This document shows positions 36,219 to 44,816 of a stretch of DNA of 64,000 nucleotides, piece by piece (positions within the stretch are counted from its first letter, which is position 1; each line of letters opens with the position of its first letter). Source of the DNA: JBEEFP01 sp041166085 (lineage in GTDB: Bacteria > Actinomycetota > Acidimicrobiia > Acidimicrobiales > JAFATL01); the NCBI GenBank assembly GCA_041166085.1, contig JBEEFP010000067.1, forward strand, positions 62,001 through 126,000, read 5' to 3'. Position numbers and translations under genes: made by a program. The notes beneath the pieces are model-generated. The model did not search any database. It was not told the DNA's origin and saw only the letters and a program-made list of their open reading frames with translations.

Positions 36219-36232
36219 TGAAACGTGTTCTA
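36219..36232. promoter_or_regulatory. KstR-type operator in divergent promoter
   Basis: TGAAACGTGTTCTA fits the KstR consensus TnnAACnnGTTnnA at every fixed base. KstR is the TetR-family repressor of cholesterol catabolism in mycobacteria and rhodococci. The site lies 5 bp upstream of the thioesterase start and 42 bp upstream of the LLM gene, so it could control both directions. A single site without a search of the genome is suggestive only. Confidence 0.6.
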
Positions 36233-36273
36233 AGCATAGGTAAGCTCCGCCGAGCCTGTCGAGAAGGGGTGCG

Positions 36274-37311
36274 ATGAAGCTCGGACTGCAACTTGGGTAC
36301 TGGTTCGCGCAACCTCCGACCGACGCGGGCGAGCGCATCCTCGAGGCAGAGAAGCTGGGCTACGACACCGTGTTCGCGGCGGAAGCGTGGGGATCCGACG
36401 CCTTCACACCGCTGGCGTGGCACGGTGCACGCACGTCGCGCATTCGGCTCGGGACGTCCATCGTGCAGATCTCCGCCCGCACACCTGCGGCGACCGCGAT
36501 GCACGCGTTGACGATCGACCACCTGTCCAACGGTCGCTTCGTGCTGGGCCTCGGCGTCTCGGGTCCCCAGGTGGTCGAGGGCTGGTACGGCCAGCCGTTC
36601 GGCAAGCCGCTGGCCCGCACGCGCGAGTACGTCGACATCGTGCGCCAGGTCCTGGCACGTGAGGCTCCCGTCACCAGCCCCGGGCCGCACTACCCGCTGC
36701 CGTACTCGGGTCCCAACTCGTTGGGGCTGGGCAAGCCGCTCAAGCCCATCGTCCATCCGCTCCGCGCCGACATCCCGATCTGGCTGGGCGCCGAGGGCCC
36801 GAAGAACGTGGCCATGACCGCCGAGATCGCCGACGGGTGGTTGCCGATCTACTACTCCCCCGCCGTGGCCGACATGTACAACGGATGGCTCGAGGAGGGA
36901 TTCGCCCGTCCCACCGCTCGGCGCACTCGCAAGGAGTTCGAGATCGCCACCAACGCCCAGGTGGTGGTCACCGACGACATCGACGCCGGTGTCGACGGGC
37001 TCCGGCCCTTCGTCGCCTTCTACATCGGGGGCATGGGCGCCAAGGACATGAACTTCCACAAGGAGGTGTTCGCCCGCATGGGCTACGAGAAGGAGTCCGA
37101 CGAGATCCAGGACCTCTTCTTCGAGGGCAAGCGGGACGACGCCGTCGCCGCCGTGCCCGACCAGATGGTGCACGACATCTCCATGATCGGTCCCGTGGGC
37201 AAGATCCGTGAGGACGTGGCCCGGTGGGAGGAGGCCGGCGTCACCATGCTCGTGGTCGGCGCAACCAGCCTCGACGAGATGCGCACCACCGCCGACGTCA
37301 TCCTCGGCTAG
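36274..37311 (+). CDS. LLM class F420-dependent oxidoreductase
   Basis: 345 aa. TIM-barrel luciferase-like family: MKLGLQLGYWFAQPPTDAGE, YDTVFAAEAWGSDAF, RIRLGTSIVQISARTPAATAMHALTIDHLS and RFVLGLGVSGPQVVEGWYG. In this subgroup the cofactor is usually F420 rather than FMN. Such enzymes accompany steroid and lipid catabolism genes in actinobacteria. The TAG stop overlaps the ligase GTG start by one base. Confidence 0.88.
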   Translation: MKLGLQLGYWFAQPPTDAGERILEAEKLGYDTVFAAEAWGSDAFTPLAWHGARTSRIRLGTSIVQISARTPAATAMHALTIDHLSNGRFVLGLGVSGPQVVEGWYGQPFGKPLARTREYVDIVRQVLAREAPVTSPGPHYPLPYSGPNSLGLGKPLKPIVHPLRADIPIWLGAEGPKNVAMTAEIADGWLPIYYSPAVADMYNGWLEEGFARPTARRTRKEFEIATNAQVVVTDDIDAGVDGLRPFVAFYIGGMGAKDMNFHKEVFARMGYEKESDEIQDLFFEGKRDDAVAAVPDQMVHDISMIGPVGKIREDVARWEEAGVTMLVVGATSLDEMRTTADVILG

Positions 37312-38951
37312 TGACCCGCACCGTCGCTGAGCTGCTCGCCGCCCGCGCGGACGACGACCACCCCGGTCTCCTGTTCGGCGACGAGCGCTGGACGTGGGCT
37401 GCAGTCGTGGCGGCCAGTGCCGAGCGGGCCGCACTGGCGCGGTCGCTGCGCGTCGACGGTCCCTTCCACATCGGGGTGCTGCTCGAGAACGGCCCGGAGT
37501 ACTTCTTCTGGCTCGGCGCCGCCGCGCTGGCGGGCGCCACCATCGTGGGCATCAACCCGACGCGCCGAGGCGCCGAACTGGCGCGCGACGTGGCACACAC
37601 CGACTGCCAGCTCATCGTCACCGACTCGAGTGGCGCGCAGTTCCTCACCGATGCAGGCGTGTCGGTGCCGCCGGAGCGCGTGCTCAGGGTCGACGATCCC
37701 GGTTACGGCAAGCTCGTGGCAGAGCACACGGGCGCGCCCGTCGACCTCACGTTCGCGGAGCCGTCGTCCCTCTTCCTGCTGCTGTTCACCTCGGGTTCGA
37801 CCGGCGCGCCCAAGGCGGTGCGCTGCACGCAGGGGCGGCTGGCCGCCATCGGCGTGCGCGCCGCCGAGCTCTACGGCATCGGACGGGCCGACGTCTACTA
37901 CTGCGCCATGCCGTTGTTCCACGGCAACGCCCTCATGGCGGTGTGGGCCCCGGTCATGCGCGCGGGATCGACCTTCGCCACCCGACCGAAGTTCTCCGCG
38001 TCGGCCTTCCTCGACGACGTCCGCCGCTACGGCGCGACCCACTTCAACTACGTCGGCAAGAGCCTGGCCTATGTGCTGGCCACACCCGAGCGTCCGGACG
38101 ATGCCGACAACCCGCTGAAGCTCGGCTTCGGCACCGAGGCCTCCGAGCGCGACATCGCCGAGTTCCGACGCCGGTTCCGCTGCATGGTGGTCGAGGGGTA
38201 CGGGATGAGCGAGGGCGGCACCAACATCAACGTGGTGCCGGGTACGCCCCCGGGATCGCTCGGCCGGCCGGGCAACGACACCACCGTCGTCCTCGACCCC
38301 TCGACCGGTCGCGAGTGCCCGCCGGCCCGCTTCGATGAAGGCGGGCGCCTCCTCAACCCCGACGAAGCCATCGGCGAGATCGTCAACACCGCGGGCTCGG
38401 TGGGCTTCGAGGGCTACTACAACAACGCGGAGGCGGACGCCGAGCGCGTCCGCGGCGGCGCCTACTGGACCGGCGACCTCGGGTACCGCGACGAGGACGG
38501 GTTCTTCTACTTCGCGGGCCGCTCCAACGACTGGCTCCGGGTCGATGGCGAGAACTTCGCCGCCGCCCCGGTCGAACGCATCCTGTTCCGGCATCCCGAC
38601 GTGGTCATGGCCGCCGTCTACGCGGTGCCGGACCCGCGCGGCGGCGACCAGATGATTGCCGCCCTCGAGCTGCGGCCCGACGTCGAGTTTCATCCCGACG
38701 ACTTCGCCGCCTTCCTCGCCGCGCAGTCCGACCTCGGCACGAAGTGGGCACCCCGGTTCGTGCGCGTCACCGCTGACATGCCCCTGACCGGCACCAACAA
38801 GGTCATGAAGGCACCCCTTCGCGCCGAGGGGTTCACGTGCGACGACCCGGTGTGGTGGCGCCCCGATCGCGACGGCGGGTATCGGCTCCTCACCGACGAG
38901 GACCGCGCAGCACTGGCGTCCGAGCTGGCGGACCACGGCCGCGCCAGGTGA
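37311..38951 (+). CDS. Acyl-CoA synthetase, FadD17-like
   Basis: 546 aa from GTG 37311. AMP-binding motif LLLFTSGSTGAPKAV at about residues 155-169, VEGYGMSEGGTNINV, YWTGDLGYRDEDGFFYFAGRSNDWLRVDGENF and a C-terminal Lys in LTGTNKVMKAPLRAEG. Length and sequence agree with FadD17, the CoA ligase next to fadE26-fadE27 in M. tuberculosis that acts on steroid side chains. It is coupled to the LLM gene before it and overlaps the DUF1214 gene after it. Confidence 0.85.
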   Translation: MTRTVAELLAARADDDHPGLLFGDERWTWAAVVAASAERAALARSLRVDGPFHIGVLLENGPEYFFWLGAAALAGATIVGINPTRRGAELARDVAHTDCQLIVTDSSGAQFLTDAGVSVPPERVLRVDDPGYGKLVAEHTGAPVDLTFAEPSSLFLLLFTSGSTGAPKAVRCTQGRLAAIGVRAAELYGIGRADVYYCAMPLFHGNALMAVWAPVMRAGSTFATRPKFSASAFLDDVRRYGATHFNYVGKSLAYVLATPERPDDADNPLKLGFGTEASERDIAEFRRRFRCMVVEGYGMSEGGTNINVVPGTPPGSLGRPGNDTTVVLDPSTGRECPPARFDEGGRLLNPDEAIGEIVNTAGSVGFEGYYNNAEADAERVRGGAYWTGDLGYRDEDGFFYFAGRSNDWLRVDGENFAAAPVERILFRHPDVVMAAVYAVPDPRGGDQMIAALELRPDVEFHPDDFAAFLAAQSDLGTKWAPRFVRVTADMPLTGTNKVMKAPLRAEGFTCDDPVWWRPDRDGGYRLLTDEDRAALASELADHGRAR

Positions 38952-40024
38952 CCGCCGAACCTGGCTTGGAGACTGCGGCCGTGGTGCACGAGCTGCTCGA
39001 CACCATGAAGAGCCTGGACGGGAAGTTCGGCGGCCTGCAGGGTCAGGAACTGCTCGAGGGGTACCGGTGGATCTTCTCCATTGCCGCCGTCGGGTTGGAC
39101 GCCTTCGTGTGGGGCGATACGCGCCGGCCACGGTTCGTGGACATCGTCGGCCCGTACCGTAAGTGGGGCGGCGACAACGCCGACGCCTTCTACCTGTACG
39201 CGCCCCTCGACCCGCGGCGCACCTACCGGGTACGGGGCAACAAGGGCGACAGCGTCTACTTCTCATTGACCGTGTACGGCGGTCCCGACGACGGGCGCTA
39301 CTCCGAGCGCATCGTCGCCACCGTGAACGACCGCATGATCGAGTCGGACTCCGACGGCAACTTCGAGATCACGATCTCGACGTCGGACGGTGCAGACCTG
39401 CGCCTCGAGCCTGACGCGGTCTGCGCCATCACCCGCGACTACGTCGTGCATCCCGAGCGCGACCGGCGCATGACGTGGTCCATCGAATGCACGGACGCCG
39501 ACGTCGGCGAGTACCGCCTCACCGACGCCGACCTGGCCCGACGGTTCCGCGCCGCGCTGACGTGGGTCAAGGACCAGGCCAACCTCGTACCCCTCGGGTT
39601 GGGTACACCCAACTCGATCGACGAGCCCTACCCGGTGCCGCAGGCGACCTTCGGGTGGGCGGCGGGCGACGCCGCCTATGCCATGGGGAGCTTCGACCTC
39701 CGCGACGATCAGGCCCTCGTGATCCGGGGCCGCTCACCCGAGTGCGCGTTCTGGAACCTGTGCCTGTGGAACCAGTTCCTGCACACTTACAACTCCGACT
39801 ACGACCGGGTGACGATCAACGGTGGCCAGGTGCTCTACGAGCCCGACGGCTCGTGGGAGATCGTCGTGGCGTCGAAGGATCCTGACCACGCCAACTGGGT
39901 GTCGACCCAGGGCCATCCGTCGGGGCGGATCTGGTTCCGCTGGTTCCATCCCGCCGAGACGCCGGGCCAGCCGACCACTGAGGTGGTTCAGCTCTCGGGC
40001 GTGACGCCGAAGCGCTCGACGTAG
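38948..40024 (+). CDS. DUF1214 domain-containing protein
   Basis: 358 aa from GTG 38948. The second half has the DUF1214 pattern (DLRDDQALVIRGRSPECAFW, LCLWNQFLHTYNSDYDRVTI, VVASKDPDHANWVSTQGH). No signal peptide. The biochemical role is unknown; such proteins recur in actinobacterial steroid clusters. The start overlaps the ligase stop, and the last 37 bp overlap the convergent sulfotransferase gene. Confidence 0.8.
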   Translation: MTAEPGLETAAVVHELLDTMKSLDGKFGGLQGQELLEGYRWIFSIAAVGLDAFVWGDTRRPRFVDIVGPYRKWGGDNADAFYLYAPLDPRRTYRVRGNKGDSVYFSLTVYGGPDDGRYSERIVATVNDRMIESDSDGNFEITISTSDGADLRLEPDAVCAITRDYVVHPERDRRMTWSIECTDADVGEYRLTDADLARRFRAALTWVKDQANLVPLGLGTPNSIDEPYPVPQATFGWAAGDAAYAMGSFDLRDDQALVIRGRSPECAFWNLCLWNQFLHTYNSDYDRVTINGGQVLYEPDGSWEIVVASKDPDHANWVSTQGHPSGRIWFRWFHPAETPGQPTTEVVQLSGVTPKRST

Positions 40025-41244
40025 AAGGCGAAGCGGTCTCGGCACTCGCTCGTGTCGAGACCGAAGTCGGCCAGGTCGTAGGCGATGGTGCCGTGCCTGC
40101 CACGGGGATGGGCGGCCATGAAGTCGTCCATGGCCGTCCTGACGGTGGGTGCGAAGGGCTGCTCGGCCAGCGCGTAGATGCGCTCGACCGTGGCCACGTC
40201 GTCGACCATGAACGCGTCGAAGTGCACGTCGATGGTCTGATCGGCGGGCAGCAGCTCACGGTCGCGCGCGCAGGCCTGCAGCATGCGCTCGAGCCTGGGC
40301 ATCCAATACGCGCCGTACGCCTTGGGGTCGGGGCGAGCGACGGTCATGCGCGCCGTGTAAGCGAGCATGGTGATCATCGACGCCACCACCGCCACCGGAT
40401 CGCGATGGGTCACGACGAACGTGGCGTCCGGGAACACCGCCCGCAGCGGCCCGAACTGCTCGAGGTGTTGGGGTGACTTGAGGACCCAGCGCTTGGGGCC
40501 CCGGAGCCACTGCAGCACTTGGAGGACGCGGTACAGGTAGCGGTAGTGGGGCGTCTGGTCGTGGTCGCGGTACCAGTCGTGCCAGGACGGCATCGGTCCC
40601 ATCGTCTCGAAGAGCATCGAAGAGAAGTCGATGGCGAGGAGCTGGATCTCCTCGTGCACGTGGTCCACCGTCATCTCGTGCATGCGAGGGAACAACGGCA
40701 TGACCGCGTTGACGGTGTCGACGGCCACCTCCGTGCGGGCCCGGCGCCCGTCCGGCTCCTCGCCGGGGACGGCAACGGGCTCGAGGCTCTCCCAGTACGG
40801 CAGTGACCTCAGGGCGGGGTCAGCGGAGATGAGGTTGTGCAGATGGGTGGTGCCGGTGCGCGGCAGGCCGCAGATGATGATCGGTCGGTGCACCCGCTCG
40901 TCGGCGATCTCCGGATGGCGGCGCCAGACGTCCTCGACGAGCAGACGATTCTTCAGCAGCTGGACGACGAGGCTGTGGTTCCCGAGGACACCGAAGGGCG
41001 ACAGCTCGACCTCGTCACGCAGGCCGCGGAGCAGGACGTCCAGTCGCGGCCGGAACGAGGGGTCGCCGAAGTCCTCCAGTCCGCTCTGCTCCGCAGCGGC
41101 AGCCAAGACCGCGTCCGGCTCCAGCCGCAGGTCGGCCGCGACCGGGGCGATGGCCTCCATGAGCGCCGCCACATCGGGGGTGAACTGCGGCTCTGCGTAG
41201 TCGAGGATGCGCACCGTGGCCGCGGACTGTAGAACCTCCGCCAT
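39988..41244 (-). CDS. Sulfotransferase family protein
   Basis: 418 aa from ATG 41244. The PAPS 5'-phosphosulfate loop is IIICGLPRTGTTHLHNLIS at about residues 120-138. The 3'-phosphate motif is ATFVVTHRDPVAVVASMITM. VLKSPQHLEQF lies between them. It belongs to the Stf3-like group common in mycobacteria and their relatives. The acceptor could be a sterol, lipid or sugar; none is shown by sequence. It is convergent with and overlapping the DUF1214 gene. Confidence 0.85.
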   Translation of the reverse strand: MAEVLQSAATVRILDYAEPQFTPDVAALMEAIAPVAADLRLEPDAVLAAAAEQSGLEDFGDPSFRPRLDVLLRGLRDEVELSPFGVLGNHSLVVQLLKNRLLVEDVWRRHPEIADERVHRPIIICGLPRTGTTHLHNLISADPALRSLPYWESLEPVAVPGEEPDGRRARTEVAVDTVNAVMPLFPRMHEMTVDHVHEEIQLLAIDFSSMLFETMGPMPSWHDWYRDHDQTPHYRYLYRVLQVLQWLRGPKRWVLKSPQHLEQFGPLRAVFPDATFVVTHRDPVAVVASMITMLAYTARMTVARPDPKAYGAYWMPRLERMLQACARDRELLPADQTIDVHFDAFMVDDVATVERIYALAEQPFAPTVRTAMDDFMAAHPRGRHGTIAYDLADFGLDTSECRDRFAFYVERFGVTPES

Positions 41245-41260
41245 CGTCGCGTCCCCTGTC

Positions 41261-42172
41261 GTGCGCGCCACCCTCGGCAAGTGGGGGGACGGCTTCCTGT
41301 CGTTCCTGCAGTCCGCCGCGCCCGGGGAACGCTTCGTGACCTGGCCCGACGCGGAGCCGGCCGACGCGCTGGTCGTGCTCCCGGACGACTGGAACGAGGT
41401 GGCAGAGGCGCTCACGCCCGAGGTGCGATGGGTGCACGTGCTGGCGGCCGGCGTGGACAAGTTCCCGCTCGATCAGGCCGGCGACCGCATCGTGACGTGC
41501 TCGCGCGGGGCCAGCGCGCCGGCGATCGCCGAGTTCGTCCTCGCCACCATGCTCGCCTTCGAGAAGCAGCTGCCCGACGTATGGGCGAGCGAGCCACCCG
41601 AGCACTGGAACCTGGCCGGCCTGGGTGGGCTGCGGGGCAAGACGCTCGGCCTCGTCGGCGTCGGGGCCATCGGCACGGAGGTGGCGAGGCGGGCGCTGGC
41701 CTTCGACATGGGTGTGATGGCCCATCGCCGCACCGACGCGCCGTTGCCCCTGCCGGAGATGCGGCGGACGTCGTCGCTGCCCGAGCTGCTGTCGCAGTCC
41801 GATCACGTCGTCGTCGCCGCGCCGGCGACGCCGCAGACCCACCACCTGCTCGACGCCGACGCCTTCGCCGCCGTCAATCCCGGCGTCCACCTCGTCAACA
41901 TCGCCCGCGGCGCTCTCGTCGACCAGGACGCGCTGCGGTCCGCCCTCGACGACGGTCGCGTGGCCCGCGCGTCGCTCGACGTGGTCGATCCCGAACCGCT
42001 CCCCGCCGGCCACTGGCTCTACGCCCACCCGAAGGTGCGGCTCAGTCCCCACATCTCCTGGAGCTCCCCCGGCACGATCGAGCGCACCGTCGAGCTGTTC
42101 GCTGACAACCTGCGCCGGTGGCGTGAGGGCCGCCCGCTCCACGGCGTCGTCGACGTCGCCGCCGGCTACTGA
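41261..42172 (+). CDS. D-isomer-specific 2-hydroxyacid dehydrogenase
   Basis: 303 aa from GTG 41261. The NAD-binding motif is GLVGVGAIGTEVARRAL. Catalytic residues are Arg in NIARGALVD, Glu in DVVDPEPLP and His in RLSPHISW. It is slightly shorter than typical family members at the N-terminus. The substrate is unknown. It is divergent from the sulfotransferase with a 16-bp gap. Confidence 0.85.
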   Translation: MRATLGKWGDGFLSFLQSAAPGERFVTWPDAEPADALVVLPDDWNEVAEALTPEVRWVHVLAAGVDKFPLDQAGDRIVTCSRGASAPAIAEFVLATMLAFEKQLPDVWASEPPEHWNLAGLGGLRGKTLGLVGVGAIGTEVARRALAFDMGVMAHRRTDAPLPLPEMRRTSSLPELLSQSDHVVVAAPATPQTHHLLDADAFAAVNPGVHLVNIARGALVDQDALRSALDDGRVARASLDVVDPEPLPAGHWLYAHPKVRLSPHISWSSPGTIERTVELFADNLRRWREGRPLHGVVDVAAGY

Positions 42173-42209
42173 CCTTCCGAACCGCCTGACTGAGGACTTG
42201 GGGTCCGGC

Positions 42210-42710
42210 TCAGTGCACGAGGGGGACGCGGCAGGCGCCGTCGACGTCGAAGACGCGGTTGAGGCGGCCGAAGGCGATCCACGCGCCGACACAGAGGCCG
42301 AGGTCGACGAGCTCGTCGTCGGTGAACGCGGCGTGGAGGCGGGACCAGAAGGCGTCGTCCATCCCCAGGTGGTCGAGGGCGAAGCGCTCGGCGAATTGCG
42401 CTGCCAGCATCTCGCGCTCGCTGAACCCGTCCCAGTCGGCGCCGACGTTGGCGTAGAACGCCTCCGGCACCGCGTCAGGGTCGTCCGACCACCCGACCAC
42501 GTCGCGTGCCGTGCGCCAGCCCCTGCAGATGGTGCAGTCGTTGATCTGGGCGATGCGGGTGCGGGCCGCCTCGAACTCGCGCAGGGGGAGCGTCGATCGC
42601 TTGTACACGGCATCGCTGAATGCACCCGCCGTCGAAGTCAGCGATCGGGCCCGTTCCGTCCAGAGGAACACGAGGGGGTCCTTGTCGACGGGGACATCGA
42701 TGCGCGGCAT
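42210..42710 (-). CDS. Carboxymuconolactone decarboxylase/AhpD-like protein
   Basis: 166 aa from ATG 42710. The AhpD-like helical fold shows the redox pair in INDCTICRGWR (CxxC at about residues 51-54) and the repeated alpha-helical pattern with FAERFALDH and DDELVDLGLCVGAWIAFGR. It probably acts in peroxide or alkyl-hydroperoxide defence or as a small dehydratase. It stands alone. Confidence 0.8.
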   Translation of the reverse strand: MPRIDVPVDKDPLVFLWTERARSLTSTAGAFSDAVYKRSTLPLREFEAARTRIAQINDCTICRGWRTARDVVGWSDDPDAVPEAFYANVGADWDGFSEREMLAAQFAERFALDHLGMDDAFWSRLHAAFTDDELVDLGLCVGAWIAFGRLNRVFDVDGACRVPLVH

Positions 42711-42790
42711 GACCGCAAGGCTCGCGCAATCCGGATGGCGATCCGAGTCCGAACACCTCCTGAACACCACTCCACTCCCAGGAGGCACTG

Positions 42791-43192
42791 ATGTCACTCG
42801 TCCGATTCCTTCCCGCTTGGCTGCACGCCATCGCCGATTACGCGGTGGCCGGCAGCCTGATCGTCGTGGCCGCCGCCGTCGGTGGCAGCAACAAGGCCGT
42901 CGCCACCGGCATCGTCGTCGGTGTCGTCGTGGCCGTCGTCAGCATGTTCACCAGTTACCCGCTCGGCGTGGTCAAGGTCCTGCCGTTCACGGCGCACTCG
43001 GCCGGCGACTACCTCGCTGCCGCACTGCTCATCGGTGCACCGTTCGCGCTGAACTTCCGAGACAGCGACGGCGGCCTGGCCGCGTTCTACGTGATCGCGG
43101 GGATCGCGGTCCTCGCCGTCAGCCTCATCACCAACTACCAGTACAGCGACAAGCGGACGTGGGCGACAGCGCAGTCGCCGCAGACCGCCTAA
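42791..43192 (+). CDS. Small integral membrane protein
   Basis: 133 aa with four transmembrane helices. A strong ribosome-binding site (AGGAGG, 42780-42785) precedes the ATG. Conserved-looking features are LPAWLHAIADYAVAGSLIV and PFTAHSAGDYLAAALLIGAPFALNF, an internal duplication similar to SPW-repeat membrane proteins. The role is unknown. Confidence 0.75.
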   Translation: MSLVRFLPAWLHAIADYAVAGSLIVVAAAVGGSNKAVATGIVVGVVVAVVSMFTSYPLGVVKVLPFTAHSAGDYLAAALLIGAPFALNFRDSDGGLAAFYVIAGIAVLAVSLITNYQYSDKRTWATAQSPQTA

Positions 43193-44343
43193 CGGGACAG
43201 ATCGCGGAAGGGCACCTGCTTGTCGACCCGAACGTCGGGCGGGAGCCCGAGGACCCGCTCACCGATGATGTTGCGCTGGATCTCGTCGCTCCCGCCCGCG
43301 ATCCGTATCGATGGTGCCGAGAGGAACTGCTGCTGCCACGCCCCGTCGGCCACCAGGCCGGCGGGGCCTTGCAGCGCCATGGCCAGATCGCCGAGCTGCT
43401 TCAGGTGACCTGCGTAGAAGAGCTTCATGAGCATGCCGACCTCGGGAGCGGTCTTGGCTCGTGTGCCGAGGTACCTGACGAGCTGGAAGCGGACGTAGGC
43501 GGCGGCCAGGTCCTGGCGGACGACCGCCTCCCCGGTCCTGCCGTGGCGCCGGGCCAGCTCGAGCAGCTCGTCGAACGTGCGCCCGGGACCGGCGCCTCCC
43601 ATGAAGGCCCGCTCGTTGGCAAGCGTCGTCATCGCGACGCCCCATCCGCCGTTCACGTCGCCGAGCACATTGGCGGCCGGGACACGTACGTCGGTGAGGA
43701 ACACCTCGTTGAAGTGCGCGTCGCCCGTCATCTGGCGCAGCGGACGGACCTCGATCCCCGCGCTGTGCATGTCGAGCAGGAGGTAGGTGATGCCCCGGTG
43801 CTTGGGCTGGTCAGGATCGGTGCGGACGAGCAGGATGCCCCAGTCGCTGTGATGGGCGGCGGACGTCCACACCTTCTGGCCGTTGACGACATACTCGTCA
43901 CCGTCGAGCACGGCCCGGCACGACAGGCCGGCGAGATCGGAGCCCGCGCCCGGCTCGCTGAACAGCTGGCACCACACTTCGTCGCCGCGAAGCATCGGCG
44001 GGAGGTAGCGCTGTTGTTGCTCGGCTGTCCCGTGGGCGATGACGGTCGGACCGGCCATGGCCAGCCCGATGGCGAAGAGCCCGGCGAACGCGCCGAGAGC
44101 CTGCTGCTCCTGGATGAAGATGCCCCACTGCCCGCTCGTGCCGCCCCGTCCGCCATGTTGGACCGGCCAGGTGATTGCGCCCCATCCGTTGTCGGCCAGC
44201 TGGGCCTGCCACGCCTTGGCTGCGCTGACGTACTCAGGCTCGTCGGCGGTGGGCAGCCGTTCGGGCGCGTGCGCGGCGAGCCACGCGCGCGCCTCGGCGC
44301 GGAAGGCGGCGTCCTCGGGTGACTCGTGGAGGACGTCAGTCAA
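43189..44343 (-). CDS. Acyl-CoA dehydrogenase
   Basis: 384 aa. WCQLFSEPGAGSDLAGLSCRAV, then VNGQKVWTSAAHHSDWGILLVRTDPDQPKHRGITYLLLDM, and AGGSDEIQRNIIGERVLGLP at the C-terminus. It is a complete FadE-type flavoenzyme. Its start overlaps the cupin stop by 8 bp, and its stop overlaps the end of the convergent membrane-protein gene by 4 bp. Confidence 0.9.
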   Translation of the reverse strand: MTDVLHESPEDAAFRAEARAWLAAHAPERLPTADEPEYVSAAKAWQAQLADNGWGAITWPVQHGGRGGTSGQWGIFIQEQQALGAFAGLFAIGLAMAGPTVIAHGTAEQQQRYLPPMLRGDEVWCQLFSEPGAGSDLAGLSCRAVLDGDEYVVNGQKVWTSAAHHSDWGILLVRTDPDQPKHRGITYLLLDMHSAGIEVRPLRQMTGDAHFNEVFLTDVRVPAANVLGDVNGGWGVAMTTLANERAFMGGAGPGRTFDELLELARRHGRTGEAVVRQDLAAAYVRFQLVRYLGTRAKTAPEVGMLMKLFYAGHLKQLGDLAMALQGPAGLVADGAWQQQFLSAPSIRIAGGSDEIQRNIIGERVLGLPPDVRVDKQVPFRDLSR

Positions 44344-44794
44344 CGAGCACGTCGGGGCGAGGCAGCCCCTGCGCCTCGATGAGCATGTAGTACGCCTCGA
44401 GGGTGTTGGCGCCGTCGCTCACGCTCTCGACGTTGCCGTCGGCATCGAGGTTGAGGTTGGCGCCGTACATGTGGAACCACACCTGCGTGTTGTCCTCGAT
44501 GCATTGGAGGGTGTGCACCGAACCGGCGGGCTCGTACAGGAAGGACCCGGCGCGGTTGACGTAGTCGTACTCCTTGTACTTCCACGCCCCCGAGACGGTG
44601 TAGCCCCAGACCGGACCGGTGTGCTTGTGCTTCTGCACCTCGAAGCCGGCCTGGAAGATGTTCTCCACGATCCAGAGCCCCTCCCGCTCCTTGACCTGGA
44701 TCACCTTGAGCTTGTTGCCGTCACCGATCTCGGCCCATGGGAGCTCGTTGGCACCGATGTGGACGGCGGTGGGTGCCTCTTGCGCAAGCGACAT
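44336..44794 (-). CDS. Cupin-domain protein, acetophenone-dioxygenase-like
   Basis: 152 aa from ATG 44794; two other ATGs at 44818 and 44824 are in frame but would run into the start region of the divergent P450. Single cupin barrel with metal-ligand pattern FEVQKHKHTGPVWGYTVSGAW, then FLYEPAGSVHTLQC. It resembles the 2,4'-dihydroxyacetophenone dioxygenase family (Fe-dependent C-C cleavage), although many members are uncharacterised. It is in an operon with the acyl-CoA dehydrogenase. Confidence 0.75.
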   Translation of the reverse strand: MSLAQEAPTAVHIGANELPWAEIGDGNKLKVIQVKEREGLWIVENIFQAGFEVQKHKHTGPVWGYTVSGAWKYKEYDYVNRAGSFLYEPAGSVHTLQCIEDNTQVWFHMYGANLNLDADGNVESVSDGANTLEAYYMLIEAQGLPRPDVLVD

Positions 44795-44816
44795 GGTGTC
44801 ACCGTAATCTCCGCCC

